Positions 12,617 through 26,394 of a stretch of 64,000 bases of DNA are shown one piece after another; positions within the stretch are counted from its first letter, which is position 1, and each line of letters begins with the position of its first letter. The stretch is from positions 21,365,537 to 21,429,536 of the forward strand of contig CM067344.1 of NCBI GenBank assembly GCA_034190875.2, given 5' to 3'. The notes under the pieces were generated by a model. The model did no database searches and was not told the DNA's origin. It saw only the letters and a program-made list of their open reading frames with translations. The translations under genes and the position numbers were made by a program. This stretch comes from Urechis unicinctus (taxonomy: Eukaryota > Annelida > Polychaeta > Xenopneusta > Urechidae).

Positions 12617-15600
12617 TCCCATTGTCACTTTTGGTTTGTTAAGTTGGCGCTGATGGCATTGACCTTCTATTCGATTACACGCTTATTGAACTCTTAGTGA
12701 CCCGTCGTTCAAGCCTGCTGCCACTTACCTGCGAGCAATAACTATATGTACCTAATATCTGGGATGAAGGGCAGTACAGTACAGAAAGGTGAAAGTTACA
12801 CCTATTATATCATTATAATATGCTGTTTTGTTTGTCTCTGGTGGCGATATACTACCTAACTAATTGGACAATAATCTGACAATGGTTGACGAGGCTTTAA
12901 AACATCCTCCAATTAGGGGTGACTTGCTATGTATTCAAGACTGTTCCGTGTAAATGGATATGACAGGTAATGTTAAATAATGTCGAATGTGCCTGTCTAT
13001 TGAGGGTAATGATACTTGTCTGCGCCCTCAGATGACCGTCTGGTTTGGCCAGACGACAGGTACAATACGTCTCATGGAAGTAGATTAGCACAATTACAGG
13101 CTACTCCTCTTTATCTCCAATGTTCAGTCCTTTGCTGGTTGCTTCATAATGCACCCTTAAAAGCTGATTTATGGACACACACTCAATGAATGTACAGCCA
13201 TTATTTCATGTTTCCCCTCATCGTTGACTCACCCTCATTGTATGTCAATGAACCGGGTGGATTCCTAGATTAGTTGTCTTGGCCTTTTAAGTCAATTCTG
13301 CCATTTCCAACGCTGCTACCAATCACTGGGGTTGAACTGGCGTACTTTTCTCGGCCTTGTCTTATATGGCCTCAACATTGGCCAAATACCCCTTCTGCTC
13401 ATTCTGCTCAATCAGATTATGCTATCTATTTATGTGATATTCAAGAGAGGTCAGCTATTACGTTATCCATCCATCCTGTTAAAAGTAGATTGCCTAATAA
13501 GGGATGCTCTGAGCTTGAAATCAACATTCATGCCATAAATCATGCAAACTGCTTAAAAAGGATTACGAAGTTGCTGCAGTCGTCTCCAAATGATGCAAGC
13601 AATCATTGAATCAGACTCATTAATTCCATGGGGCATTGTAGTTCGCATTACATAAGCAAAAGCATTGTATAAGTTCCTCATATGCAGCATCATCTATTCT
13701 CGCGGGTTTCTGCTTAATTGTGTCATATATGAGACTCATTGAATAAATCATATATACCACCGTCTGCGAGCCTGTCTTAACGCATGCATAACCAGTCGGA
13801 TGACAGTGTTCTGTCAACGGATCTCCAGGTCGCCATGCATAACGGAAACCTGCTTAAGGAAAAGCGGATAAACTTTTTATTTGATATTCGTATTTCTGTG
13901 AATCGCTGGGGTGCGCCGGGGGTCAACCTCATGTTGGTTATACATATTGCTTTTTAGGTGAGAAGCTTCGTGTAACACGACTTGTCAATATCCACCGAAC
14001 TAACAAGGGGCGACGTTCCACCAAATTCATGTTTGATGAAGGACATATAAGGCATGCAAACCTATGTCTGAAGATTGGTCTCTGCTGGGGAATATGAACA
14101 TGGAAATCGTATACATCTGTAGCAAGCGCCCGCGGATGTCTACATGCGAGTACATTTCAATGCAACACTGGCAAATTACAGACCTCCTGTAGTGCATGGA
14201 AATCAGCGTCTTGACATAATTTAACAACAGTTTTTTTCATCATCATACACCCAGCTAGACTGCATTCTCATTGATGCTGAAAGCAACTGGTTTCAGGATT
14301 TGTTGTTGTCCTCCAACAGTAATTTTGTCCCCGTCACACTTAAAACCTACGCATCAATATGTTCGGAATACAATATCAACTAATGAATTGCAAATACAAA
14401 ACGGTTGTTAATGGAGGGCATGCATGCAATTGTTTTAACTCTTATGGCAAACACTTTGTCAGAGCGATTACATTGGTCTTACCTTACACTTGCCAATCAA
14501 ACAGTTATTTGCTTGTGGTATTCACACGACCTTATGGGAAACTTATTGGGAGGTAATCTTATTATGTCAGTATCGACATCATCTTTGAGGGAAATACGGT
14601 TGGCACAACACAACAATATTTACAGATTGATAAATAGTTGCCAAATACTTCTGCAAAACATATGACATAAAAGACCCGAAAATGATGTGTATGATTTGCA
14701 AAGGTAGGCTTGTAATTGGAAAAGATATGATTCAAAGAAAAGTGATGAAATAAACAATTGCATCATTTCATCAACCGACTGAGGAGGCTGGTTTTCATGT
14801 TAGATGCAAGACTGCGAAGCTGAGCTGACAAAGCACGCTGTTTATGTCTTTATCTACAATATGATGTCATCCCCGCCACGCCCAACAACATCGCTCATTT
14901 ACACCGCCACAAAGAGCGAGTGTCATTAAGCTTACGTCGCATTTGGCTCTTTTGGCAAGACGGTGTGTTCGCTATTATGGATCTGTCTGGTATATTGTTA
15001 CAGCCTTTCGGCCATAACTATCTGGGTGTACTACAAGGCTTATCACATTACTTGGGGTTGAATATGATGACTGTTGGTTCGTTTTCATCTATAGCTATGA
15101 GAGTATGCTCAACAGTAACTACCGCGTGTTTATAAAAGCGGCATTGACGCTCCGCTGTTTTAAGACTTGTAGTCATATATGTATTATATAATCCATAAAG
15201 GAGGATGGCTCTCTGTGTTTTGTGTGCATAATACTTGAGAAGGTGAGTGATGAACAAACCATACATTTATCTCATTTTTCTGCAGCATTATCGCTGCAAG
15301 TTTTACTTCGCTTACGTCCGTTGCTTTGGGCAGACAGACAATGCGTGTTAAAAAGCATTTCCTTTGGCTAGGTATTCGTAAATATTTAGGTTTGCATACA
15401 TATTTATGCGTTCTATTTTCATTTTAGTTTTTATTTGCTTTGTCTTATGTTTACCCGCATTCATGAAAATGTATCTCGATGTTTGTAAGAATATCGTTCC
15501 CGAGCATATATCTATGTATATAGGCGTACCCAGGCAGCATACTCAGTCTCACAGTCTTCGCGTCATGTTACTTTCTTGCTTTCTTATGGTTGGCAATCAT

Positions 15601-16134
15601 ATACAACCACTCAAATTTCCTAAATGAGAAATCACATAAATATTATTGCAGCAAGCAATAATATGACATATATATAATTGAAAATTGGCGTGAGTGTTTC
15701 ATCTGCATGCCAATCATCTCCTCCAAAACGGCTGAACCTTGCCAGTTGCAACTCTGTTGCTATGCATTACAGTTTTCTGGGATGTCACCTTCAAGTCAAA
15801 CTCTTGAAATTCAAGCCATGCATTACTCAGTGAGTGGCTGTATACATAGAGAAACCCTTTCATTTCGATCACTGCAACGATTAACGCTAGGGTCATGGCG
15901 GGGATAAATGTTGGGCGTTGTTGTGCATAGGGATACATGGAACATAGGGGATGGGGATACAGCGAGTATTGGGGGGGGGGGTCCTGATGTGGGTTAGCAT
16001 GGAGTTAGGATGGGAGTGGGGGGATACCATTTATCAAAAGCTACTGATGCGTAACCTGCCTACATTATTGAACAAAGTACAAAGGGAGGTTCAGTCCCTG
16101 GATTAGGTTACTGCCTAATTAACACAGCAGAGGA
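12617..16134. repeat. Block A, copy 2
   Basis: Second full copy of the window's opening block. It retains segments (about 12,662-12,890; 13,160-13,290; 13,690-14,170) missing from copy 1. The second and third of these are also seen in the older copy at 18.7-20.8 kb, so they are ancestral. It has about 400 bp of extra AT-rich DNA at 15,343-15,755 and lacks the stretch seen at 2,461-2,952. A hydrophobic frame near 13,345-13,440 and a frame near 14,960-15,140 are open in both A copies, but most differences change the residue. Confidence 0.85.
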
Positions 16135-18662
16135 AAATTGATATCTAGAATAGTCCACGAAAAGGGGGCCATAACTGTAGTTTTATTCATATCGTTACAT
16201 TCCAGAAAAGTAACGATGCTAATATACAGCACCAAGAACTAATAGTGTAACCCGCGGCTAAGTATCTATAAGCCATATATATTACAAGCCGTCTGCTGAT
16301 ACCTTATCTTTTTATGCTACTTTGCTATCGCAGTGGGGATACAAAATCAGCTGCGTCATCCATCCGGTCCCTCTCCAGGTGAATGATAACTGTACCTAAA
16401 AGCTAAAAGTGCCAGCATCCATGTTATACGTACTTTTATTTGATCATTGAAACAATGTTCACGATCAGATAACATTTCCGGTTGTGAAATAAGAAGTAAA
16501 TAGCTCTGGGTCAACTAAAACCTGACGAACATTACATACTGTTTGTGTGCATTGACTTACACAACTTGTTGTCAAACATATATCATTTGCCATCCTGTTT
16601 TAAATGTTCACCCTCATCAACGCGTCAACAGTGAATTGCTAACATATGCGACATTGATTTCATTAGAGCCGTCAAACTTGTATGTGGCTGTAGTCAGCAC
16701 CAACATTATTGGTAGATACTGATTTATATTCGCTGGTATCACTATATACTGCGTGGGAACGTATACGAGCAGGAATGCGACGTCGACGCATTGTTACGTG
16801 CATATACTTCCATCTGCAATCGCCTGTGCTTTCGTTGATCTGTCTGATTAAATGTGAGGGGTCATTTACTGCACCCTGGACTCTATTATGGGCTGTATAG
16901 GAGAAGCAGAATACAGAGTGCACTTCCAGCGTGGTCAGGTACTTTTAGAATGCAAACGATACCCCAGCACTACAACTATTCTCTTCCATGATTTTTTCTG
17001 ACCATTATTTATGTTCTTTTCACATCATATATCTCAATTTGCAAAGCTCGATCTCATATTTAGATTTCGACCTCAGAATTATTATAGCATCGATCAATGT
17101 CAATTATTTGTGTTGCTATCTTAACGAAACATATCTTCAGTTTTGCGTGTTTTTCTTCGTTGTGTAGATATACCAGATACGTCAATGCTGACAACGTAAT
17201 TCATATCGAGGGGTGGCGGGGGATGGGAGGCGGTGATATAATCAGAATTCTACTACATTACAATAATAGAGTAGGGTATATGAATGCCAATGCCTAAGAC
17301 GCAGCCTCAGTTGGCGTTCTTATTAACGGTGAGTTTACCATGTAGATCTTTCATGGAGCTTTTTAATTGACAAGTACATTGTAGTTAACATGTATCTTCG
17401 TAGATAATCTGCCATTTTGTGTTTCACTCAACATGGCATATAAGGTTTGCATCTTGTTATAACTATCACTGTGTTCCTTTTGTATTAAGATATCCCTTTT
17501 TACCATCCGTCCCCGTGACTTGTAGTTGACTAGAAAGTGATGTAGTTTTTCCCTGGGATTATTTTCCCGCATTCTGCTATAATAAGGGGTAGACATCGTT
17601 GGCTCACAGCCGCATTTAGACACAGGAATGTCTGCTCAGTTAGTGAAGGCATGTAAGGTATATGTCCCATCTCCAAAATCAATTCGTTCGTCGTCATGAG
17701 GCACCGTTGAACGCAGTAAATCGAAGACTGGGCATCGGAGACATTTACTGCTCCATTAACCTTCACCCTAGCATGTCCGAGTTCAAAGGACTCGATTATA
17801 TTGATCTCAAATGAAACACAGATGTTATGGCCTGACCGCAGTGGAGCATCAGAAAACAGAGTGCACTTCCAGCGAGGTCAGGTCAGGGCGGTTTATCCTA
17901 CAATCAAAGAGGGTCACATGTATGATGGTGTTCAGTGGACATACCTTCTGAGACGGTATGTACGCTTAGTTATATTTTGTTTGTCAGTTGCCATTGTAAC
18001 AATTTATTGGCAACGTCATCGGCGGGTGATGAACTTAGGCAAACTGAATTCCCCAGGAAATTCACTTTTAGTCTGTATACCTTTGCTATCTCTTGTGCCA
18101 AATAAGGGGCTTTGATAATGATTGATTGAAGGCGTTGCTGTCTACATTTTTTATTCTTGCATTTTTATAGCGCCCAGAGTATCGACAATGGGGAAAATAA
18201 CCAGGATGCATTTGCCCTCGGATTGTATTACTGCATGAGGTGCGCTGTTATGTCATTATTGTGGTAATATTTTTGTGCTTTCAGGTAAAATGCATTTGCA
18301 ATCCACTTTTTCAGGTAACGTTTATCGTGTATTCTAACCTCATCGTTTACCGCAGGGACACATGCAGATGGCACTAGCAGCAACACACAGCAACCACCAC
18401 AGCTACCACCACAGCAACAACCAAATGCTACCAACACAAGCTACCACCATAGCAACCACCAATGCTACCGTAACACACAGAGCTCAACAGCTAATACCAT
18501 ACGGCGGAAGGTTATAAGCCTCACATCTACCACCACAAGCTACCACCACAAGTCTACCACCACAGCTACGGTTATAACAAGCTACCATCACAAGCTACCA
18601 CCACAGCTACCACTACAGTTATCACTACGGTTCAGCTATCATCACAGCTACCATCTCAAGCT
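16135..18662. repeat. Tandem unit U4
   Basis: Fourth U unit, joined to block A copy 2 just as U1 is joined to copy 1. So A plus U is the larger ancestral unit. It shares its distinctive middle and end with U3. Near 18,170-18,240 an exon-like frame reads IDNGENNQDAFALG followed by YYCMRC after a plausible 3' splice site. The same words occur near 10,940-11,020 but are out of frame in U1 and U2. It ends in a CCA/CTA-rich run with small interruptions. Confidence 0.82.
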
Positions 18663-19025
18663 TTTCGCTGTTTGTCTCTGCTATGCGCATTTTGATCGAA
18701 TGATGGTTGACGAGGCTTAAAGAATCCTCCAATTAGATTAGCATATTTACAGGCTAATCTTGTCCATTTTATATATACAGTATTTTACTTACTTCATAAT
18801 ACACACTTAAATGTTGTACAACCAAAAGTACATATCGCTCTTCCTCTTAAACGGACCTTCATTTGATATGAATGAATCAGGTTGATTCCTTGATTAGTTG
18901 CCTGTGTCTCAAGTCTATTCTGCCCCTGCAAAAGTTGCTTCCAATCAACGGTGTTGAACTAGGCGACTCTTCAGTCGTTGTTTAATATATGCCCTTCACA
19001 TTGGCCCAAAATGCCCGACAGGTCC

Positions 19026-19619
19026 TAGCTCCGGTCGAACGGTAATATGAATATATACGTTCTGCTTCAACATTTTCCGCGCGTCCAAGAAAACGCGTTT
19101 GGCTAATGTGCTACATAACGCATCTAGATAATAATATATATCAAGAGCCTGTACAAAAAAAAAGTACTGACGCACCAAAAAAATTACCCCCACTCGACGC
19201 TATTCTTTACAAAATGCCATCTTTATATCATTTCCGACAAAAATCGCGATACGATGACCGCCATTTTGGAAAATATAGGGTCGCGTGATTTCCCGCGATA
19301 TCCCGCCGCCTCATTCGGATTGCCTTAGCATTAGTCGTCGATGGGTAACGTCATTCTGAGCATGCGCGATGCACATGGTCTGTGTTGCTGTGTATCGGAC
19401 TTTTTACCGCTTCCCAAATTGATCGAACTATAACCAATTACAATGGATGAAATCCCCCGCCGAAAAGGGATAAAATTGCCGTGAACATCAATGCATTCTA
19501 AAACTCCACCACTTGGGTATGTTTGGCGTTTGATAGTTGTCTGAATCGATCTCAAATTTGTTTCATTGCGTCGTTTTCAGAGAAAGTAAGACGTCTACTC
19601 AGACGTCTTGTAGGGCTAG
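19026..19619. mobile_element. hAT-like non-autonomous DNA transposon, 594 bp
   Basis: The element is flanked on both sides by the same 8 bases, acaggtcc (19,018-19,025 and 19,620-19,627). It begins tagctccggtcgaacgg and ends cttgtagggctag. Both ends recur, joined directly, in a 60-bp copy at 46,916-46,975 that has its own perfect 8-bp duplication. Eight-base target duplications are typical of the hAT superfamily. There is no transposase frame. It sits within block A copy 3 and interrupts a tract that is continuous at about 13,390. Confidence 0.82.
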
Positions 19620-19970
19620 ACAGGTCCATGCTTTTGCTTGCTTTGTGCTCTGAAGTATACGATATTCAAAATATGCCAGCTTCTTCAGTCGGCTTCAATA
19701 TAGCAGCAAGTAGCTACTGTAGAGTATAATTGTCTATTTGGGAAATGCTCTGAGCTTGAAATAAACTTTCATGCGATACATCAAACGCCCTGTGGGTTCT
19801 ATCCCAATATGTAACGGCCTGACTCTGATGATCACGTAAAATAGAGGTCCAAACTATGAAAAGGGATGGAAATGATCTTGTGAGGACGATGTGATCCCTG
19901 GAAGTGACCACCCTAATAGTAATACACAGCGAATCGTACATAGCATAGATGCTAAAAACGACTATAATTC

Positions 19971-20204
<234 letters not shown>

Positions 20205-21270
20205 CAATAGGATTAAGAAATCGATTTGATTTGGTTTCAAAGCACAGGTGTTGCTTCTTTGTCATATTAATTGTGCAACCAATCGTAGAATCAAACTCAT
20301 CAATCTAAAAAATGCTGACGCCCAATTGTTACGATAAGCAGCTCGCATAGAGACAGGTGGTTGTCAGGATATTAGAGACAAAGGTATTTTATTTGTTCCT
20401 CGAATGCAATGCCATGCAGCTCGCGGTATTAAAAGGACATATTGCAGTAGTATTATGTATCATCTGTTCTTGTGGGCTGCTGCATTATAAATACGCCCAT
20501 AACTCCGAGCCTGTCATAGCGTAAATATTTGTCACGCATGCGTGAGCAAGCCGGATCACGAAGTCTTTTCGATTAAAGTCCAGACCGCCATTGCATGCCG
20601 GCATACCCCTTTAAGAATCGCTGGCTATAAGGTCGCGCTAATTTCGTTGGTGGTGAAACGCTGGGGTCAACGTCGGGCAGGTTGTGTTGATTATTCGCTT
20701 TCAAGCTTGTTGTAACATGACATGTCAACATCCTCCGAACTCACATGGGGCTAGGAGCAACCAAGTTCATGTTTGATGAAAGACAGAATGCATGCAAAAC
20801 TCTTATCTGAAGATCGGTCTATCTATGCCACGAAACATACGCAAGGACCTGGGACGATAACAACCGCAGTGAAAGTCCGCAGCTAGGGATACATGGCCTC
20901 GGAATGTGTTTTCGTGTATCAACAAGGATTATCTCAGGCGCTACTGGTGTTGAAACTGAATAAATCCCGGTTTCATCGAGTGATATGTACACCCTTTAAA
21001 AGTTCGACACGTTACCAACAACCGTTGTTGGCGACGTCGTAGTTGTTGAGGTAAGTCGTGAACGGTAATACATTCATTATCCCGTGATAAACGATTTATT
21101 TGGCCCCAAGTCGTCGGTTGTTCTAAATCCCCCCCCCCCCCCCCCCCACCCCACGCGCCTCCCCACTTCTGATTCTGTCACCGTTATATATTTCTAAATG
21201 AAAACAGTATGTAATGTCCTGTTGTCGTAGAAGCTTGAAAATAACCACAACAGCTGGGATAGTATAGCCG

Positions 21271-21296
21271 TGCACGACGTTTATTAACGTCGTGCA
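21271..21296. repeat. Perfect 11-bp inverted repeat
   Basis: The arms tgcacgacgtt and aacgtcgtgca pair perfectly around a 4-base loop (tatt). Confidence 0.85.
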
Positions 21297-21510
21297 AAGA
21301 TCGTAACCGAATGCGCGTGAACGATACATGAGTTCCAATTATACACGATAATTACACAAATGTACATATGAAGAATAATTTTTCACATAAATGAATGTTT
21401 ATTAACAAGTTGAGTTAGTTTACGGGTGAGATTTCGTCAAGGGCGATTTAATCCGGCCACACAAATTCTGAAAAGTTCATGTTTATTTTGAACGACAAGA
21501 ACGGTTTCTG

Positions 21511-21522
21511 CGCGCATGCGCA
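21511..21522. promoter_or_regulatory. NRF1-like palindrome
   Basis: The word cgcgcatgcgca fits the known NRF1 consensus YGCGCAYGCGCR. No gene start is recognised next to it, so a promoter role is only possible. Confidence 0.3.
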
Positions 21523-21692
21523 GACAAGGTTCTTCGCAAGCGAACTTTTTCTTTCTGAATTTTATTATTTAAGTATATGTGTCATTTTGTCAATGATTAT
21601 CTTTTGGAAATATCTACTTTGAAGGGCGATATGTATTTAACAATATCACATTGACATTTAAAAAAAGATAACACTTATTGATTCCCGCAGTC

Positions 21693-21892
21693 TGGAGGGG
21701 GCACTTGGCCTTGACCTGCGTAGGGGTGTGCCCGGGGATCTCAAAAACCTGTACCCCGTCATACAAGGTATAAAAGGCAAGAGCATACCCCATCCTACAA
21801 GTATGAGGTCAACAAAACCCGTCGGGAGGCCGAAAAAAAAAACCTACCCCGACACATGTATACTACCTCTATATACTTAAGTGCCCCCTCCA
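21693..21892. mobile_element. 200-bp MITE-like element with 14-bp inverted ends
   Basis: The left end tggagggggcactt and the right end aagtgccccctcca are perfect reverse complements 200 bp apart. There is no coding frame inside. I could not find a clear target duplication, so the superfamily is open and an accidental inverted repeat is not fully excluded. Confidence 0.55.
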
Positions 21893-24800
21893 CCGGGACC
21901 TGCAGCCACATGGCGAGTGAAACTGGAACTTCGTAATGTGACGTCATATCTCCAAAACTGGGGCTGCCGCGAATGAAAGTTGTGATTCTAAAAGTTTATT
22001 CGACTATTGCTAAATAATAACGAGACAGTGGATAACCAAAATAATCCGTTTAAGCGGATATTCATCTCATTTGTCGACATAAATATTTACGTAAGTACAC
22101 AACTTGGTAGTAGCCCCGGAGTCGTGATATAAAAACACTTTCCACACGACCCACACATCTTCAGTCACGACGGTATATATTTATATTACCGTCGTTCGCG
22201 GCTAGGGATAGTATGGCTCTATCGCTCGGGAGTCCCGAAAATTCACAGAAATGTGTGGCAGTAACGCGGGGAGTTGATTCATCAACGTGGTGTGAAGCTT
22301 TCTCTCGGTAGGCCCAATGGAGCTGTTTGTTGTCTGAGATGGGATACTATTTCTCTCTTTTCAACCTATTCCACACACTTGCGCCAGTTCGGTACGGCCA
22401 TGGCGCCTTAAGACCCTGGCGATTCCTGCGAGTGTCGGTCTGATTAACATAATGGTCAATACAATAAGGGTGTCCGTTTGACAATAGTTTGAATACATCT
22501 GTAGCTGTGGCGTACCCATATGCAGCACAACATCTGCTGTATAGACGTGTCGGCGCATTTGTCCACAAGATTAGACCGCAATAAGTCATTTTAATCATTA
22601 TCCTGTTATTGATAGATGCGAATTTACCTGATCGAAGGCGTCCGCCGCTTGTGCTAATGAATAATCTGACAATCACTTTTATGTCACTCTCTTGTATCGT
22701 CTGCAACTCGCAAGAACATATATACTTGGTGCCGTCTGATGCTATCCGCCATCCGGTTAATGGTTTCAAGCTTAACGGTCATGATTTAGGCTTACAGGCA
22801 TACGTGCTGGGATTGCGAAAGCGAGCGCAATCCCTCAAAACAAATCAAAAATAATTACTAACGCAGCCAGTGGAAAAACTCCATGGCAGTCGATTTCCTG
22901 AAACAAATTGATCAAATTAATTTGAATCCGCGCCAACAGTAAAATTCACGGTTTGTTATGCAAAGAGTAACCCCCCAAGCAATAAGTGAGGGTGTCTTTG
23001 TTGACGGAATGTGAGCTATAATGGCTCTCACGTAGTCACGCGAGCAGAGGTGACGGGGACTTTGAACAAACAGTGGTCCTAAACAGAGGAGCCACGTTGC
23101 CAAAAGCGCTGATTGATGCGTGTTTTTATGTACCTGTTCTGGTAGGCCTGTGTGAAGGTTATAAACACAACCTTTGATTGCCCTGATATGTTCATGTTGT
23201 GTATATACTTGCACGATTAAGCGCCTATCTGAGCGGAGAGAAGGCGACCGGAAGATGGCTTTCGTATGTAAGTACCAAGTGGCCGGGATGAATTGGATGA
23301 ATCTTCTTGGTGTCATTGATCTGTTCACTATTCAGCTGGAGTCACGACTCGATTCAGCTTCATCTACGCGCTGACACCGCCAATCCCAAATGAAGCACGC
23401 TCTTTGGAGGCTTTCGGGACGAGCGCGGTGTTGATCCAGCCATAGAGTGTTTGACAAGCGCGCCCCCAGTCCATGCCGGAGCTGGCAATAATACCCCAAG
23501 CTATTCCCGGGAGAGGGATCTGACAGGTTCGGCGCCGCTCAACGAGTTACGACCACGTGGATCGTGTTTGTGAGATCTCGGTGAGAGGCTGGGGTAATGC
23601 GAGACTGTGACTTGTTATGCTGTATTGTCGTTCATCAACCGCGTCGTTTGTTGGTCGAGAGTAATGACCAACAAGGTGGTCAGTTTCAAGTCACCTCCTC
23701 ATCAGCGCATTGCCTGACACCCGAACCAGCCAGCTAGAGACATAACTCATATCACATCGCCTGTGAGCAGCATCCCTGCCCGCTGTCTGCATCAAACTTG
23801 AGGAGTCTACAAATTGTTTTACGGTGTTCTCCCTGTGTTGGCTTTCAGGGCCACCCGTCTCTCACGATTCAGTTTCCCACAAGATGCCCTGTTGCGGCGT
23901 TCGGTCTGCTGGACGGGACTCGCCAGCCATTTCCGCGGACAATGCCTATTACCTCATATAACCTCTTCTCGTAATCACCCGTCCTGATAGCGACCTTCTG
24001 GCCTCTGCCAGTTGTGTATGTGGTTGCTTTTCTATTGGCTTAGGGTAACTTCCGCTGCGTCAGTTCCGCGAACCTTACCGTGAAGGGATTCACGTGAATT
24101 GGCTTGTGTGACGTCAGTCAACGAGTGCATCTTCGTCGATTAAAACGCCTCTACCTTTGTTGCCCGTTGGAAACAATGCATATTGCTTTAACAGGGACAT
24201 ATCATTGACTCCGATAAATAACCGGGCTGAATTATTAGCAAAGGATAGTTTTTAGGAATTTGTACGAGCACCTTATGCTCTTGGTGTGGACTAACCTTCC
24301 TCGGCCCAACCCAGGACATTTGGAATGAGAAGCGCTTCAGTTGACAAATGACTCGGAGGGCGCGACCGTGTGTGCTTTCCATATTTGCAGCCGTATCCTT
24401 ATGTTGATATAACCACCAGAATCGACAGGTCCACTTGATCTAGGAAGCGTGTGGAGTGCTACCCCTCGACGGCTGGGCTCTGACAATTCCGCTAACAGCC
24501 ACGCACCTAGCTTCATGCACCCCACGCGCGCAGTGGACCATTGCGTTCTGTCATCGGCCGAGTTTAGCCTTAATCAGGTCGGTTTCAACAAGGACGAAAT
24601 TGACAGCAGCACGACTCCATTTTCCGTTTCTCTTGGAAAGACACGACGTCGGCTGTCGATATATCCTACGTACGTACATGGTCAGTACCCGCTCAACCAC
24701 AGAGAAACAGGTCTGATTAAGTCCATAACATAGAGGGTAGGTGCTTATTGCTACGGAAACATTGCATTGTTGCTTCGCACGCATGCGTTCGTGTTCTTAG

Positions 24801-26394
24801 TAAATTAAGATTAGGGAGAAAAGACATTTAATCGATTTCTTCGGATCGAAATTAATTGATTTTGTTTTTTCTTAGAACCTCGGGAACTACTTTGCCAGGG
24901 CGTGAAGGTGGGCTTTTACCCCGAGTAAACAAATTACAATGCAGCTTTTCTGGTCCAAATGTCAACCACAGTCGAATCCTTGAAGTGCACTTTAAAATGA
25001 TATCTCTTATTCGATTCATGCCGTGCCATCACAGATAGAGTTTTGTGCAATTATTCAATTCCGAACGATTTACGAGTATTTACATGTTTCTATTGTTCTC
25101 ACCAAACTACCGACAAACGCAGGTACCTCGACTGTGTACCACAGTATCTGGGTGATACCCAACAAACACATGTTGTCCATTCAATGTTATGACTTAATGT
25201 CACAATATGAATGGGGGGCTCAATAGAGTGCGACCATCTGTTCCAGATGGTTCCCATAAAATCACACAATACATGATAAAACGTCACAGTCAATATTCGT
25301 CCCAGTGCCTGGTTTAATAATGCATGACAAGTGTTACGTCCGTTCTGGTGCGTGCGCAACGCTACATTAACAGACAGTAATCCATCCATACGGCTCGGTC
25401 GAAGCTATCGTAACGCGCCTACAATTCCCTCAACCCCTCCTCATTCCAGCAGACACGTTGTGCTCTGTCATCTTTATTTCATACCTACCTTGCGCCACAC
25501 TAAGAACGCGTCGCGAGCTCGCCTTCATCCCAACCAAGTCGGGAACTATTGACGTGGTGATTAATCGGCTTCTTAGCGCCAAATTGTCTGATTGTGTAGG
25601 ATAACTGCTGAATGTACGCAACCCATTCCTTAGGTACAGTTGGCGCCGGATGCCTGGTTCCGCCACTAGGGGCGCTGCAGACCCAATGCTTTTCGCTAGC
25701 AAGGGTTATTTCTCTTGGCGCATAGCTATAAGGCAATGGCTAGTGTTTAGGGCAGGCTGTGTGGATCTGATGCCTGTAGCATGGCGCTACCCGCTTCTCG
25801 GCTTGAGTGATTGGATTAGCGTGTTCGCTGACTCTCCTTCTCCCTGTTGCGATTGCTACACGAGATATTGCTTGGTGCATGCTGTGTATAAACGCAGGTA
25901 GGTAAGCGCTTGCGGCAATGGGACTTTTTCCCGCCACAGTAACAATTGCCTGATATTAATGGCCGTGGTTGTGTGGGTGAATGATCTGATAAACCATCCA
26001 CAAGAGGAAACGTTAGTGCGATTTGGGGATTGGTGATGCGACTGACCGCCAACGGCAATAGGTAAAGACGAGTGGGGGGGGTGTAGGGTCATTGAAATAG
26101 TTCCAACATGGATCCAAAACATTCGAGGGATCACATCTTGTCGTGTTCAGAATGTAACAAAACTACATTCCATAAGGGACGTCTTCTGTTGGGGTCTGTT
26201 GCTAGGCGTGTGCTTCACGCTTGACGGTAGTTCGAGTCCGAGTCGTTAAGAATCGACGCATTTACACGCTTCATCAATATTGAACCCTTCAATAATATCA
26301 AAGTTCGACTTCTTCAAAACAAAACCCACTCAAATCAACTGCCTCAAGATCAATTCTTTAAATGCGTTGTCTTTACAACGATATATTGCACATT
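21893..26394. other. 4.5 kb without a supported gene
   Basis: GC is higher than in the array to the left. The longest frame is 140 codons on the minus strand (22,347-22,769). Its first 50 codons would run up to a possible donor (cgatcag followed by gtaaat) near 22,627, but no partner exon or homology was found. A hairpin lies at 22,167-22,195. I see no RNA gene or mobile element. Confidence 0.5.
22167..22195. repeat. 9-bp inverted repeat around an AT-only loop
   Basis: The arms acgacggta and taccgtcgt pair perfectly across an 11-base loop made only of A and T. Confidence 0.75.

Larger units (their letters stand above)
20841..21692. other. No gene seen; hairpins and a C-run
   Basis: Holds a 17-base near-palindrome (ccaacaaccgttgttgg, near 21,015-21,031), a run of about 19 C at 21,128-21,146, a perfect hairpin at 21,271-21,296 and an NRF1-like site at 21,511-21,522. 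No open frame with splice or homology support. Confidence 0.5.

Noticed and set aside
13332-13538. Hydrophobic, membrane-helix-like frame in block A
   Set aside because: It is open in two copies, but differences mostly change residues and the older copy is interrupted there. Left as repeat sequence.
22347-22769. 140-codon minus-strand frame
   Set aside because: No partner exon, no recognised family. A frame of this length is expected by chance in 64 kb.
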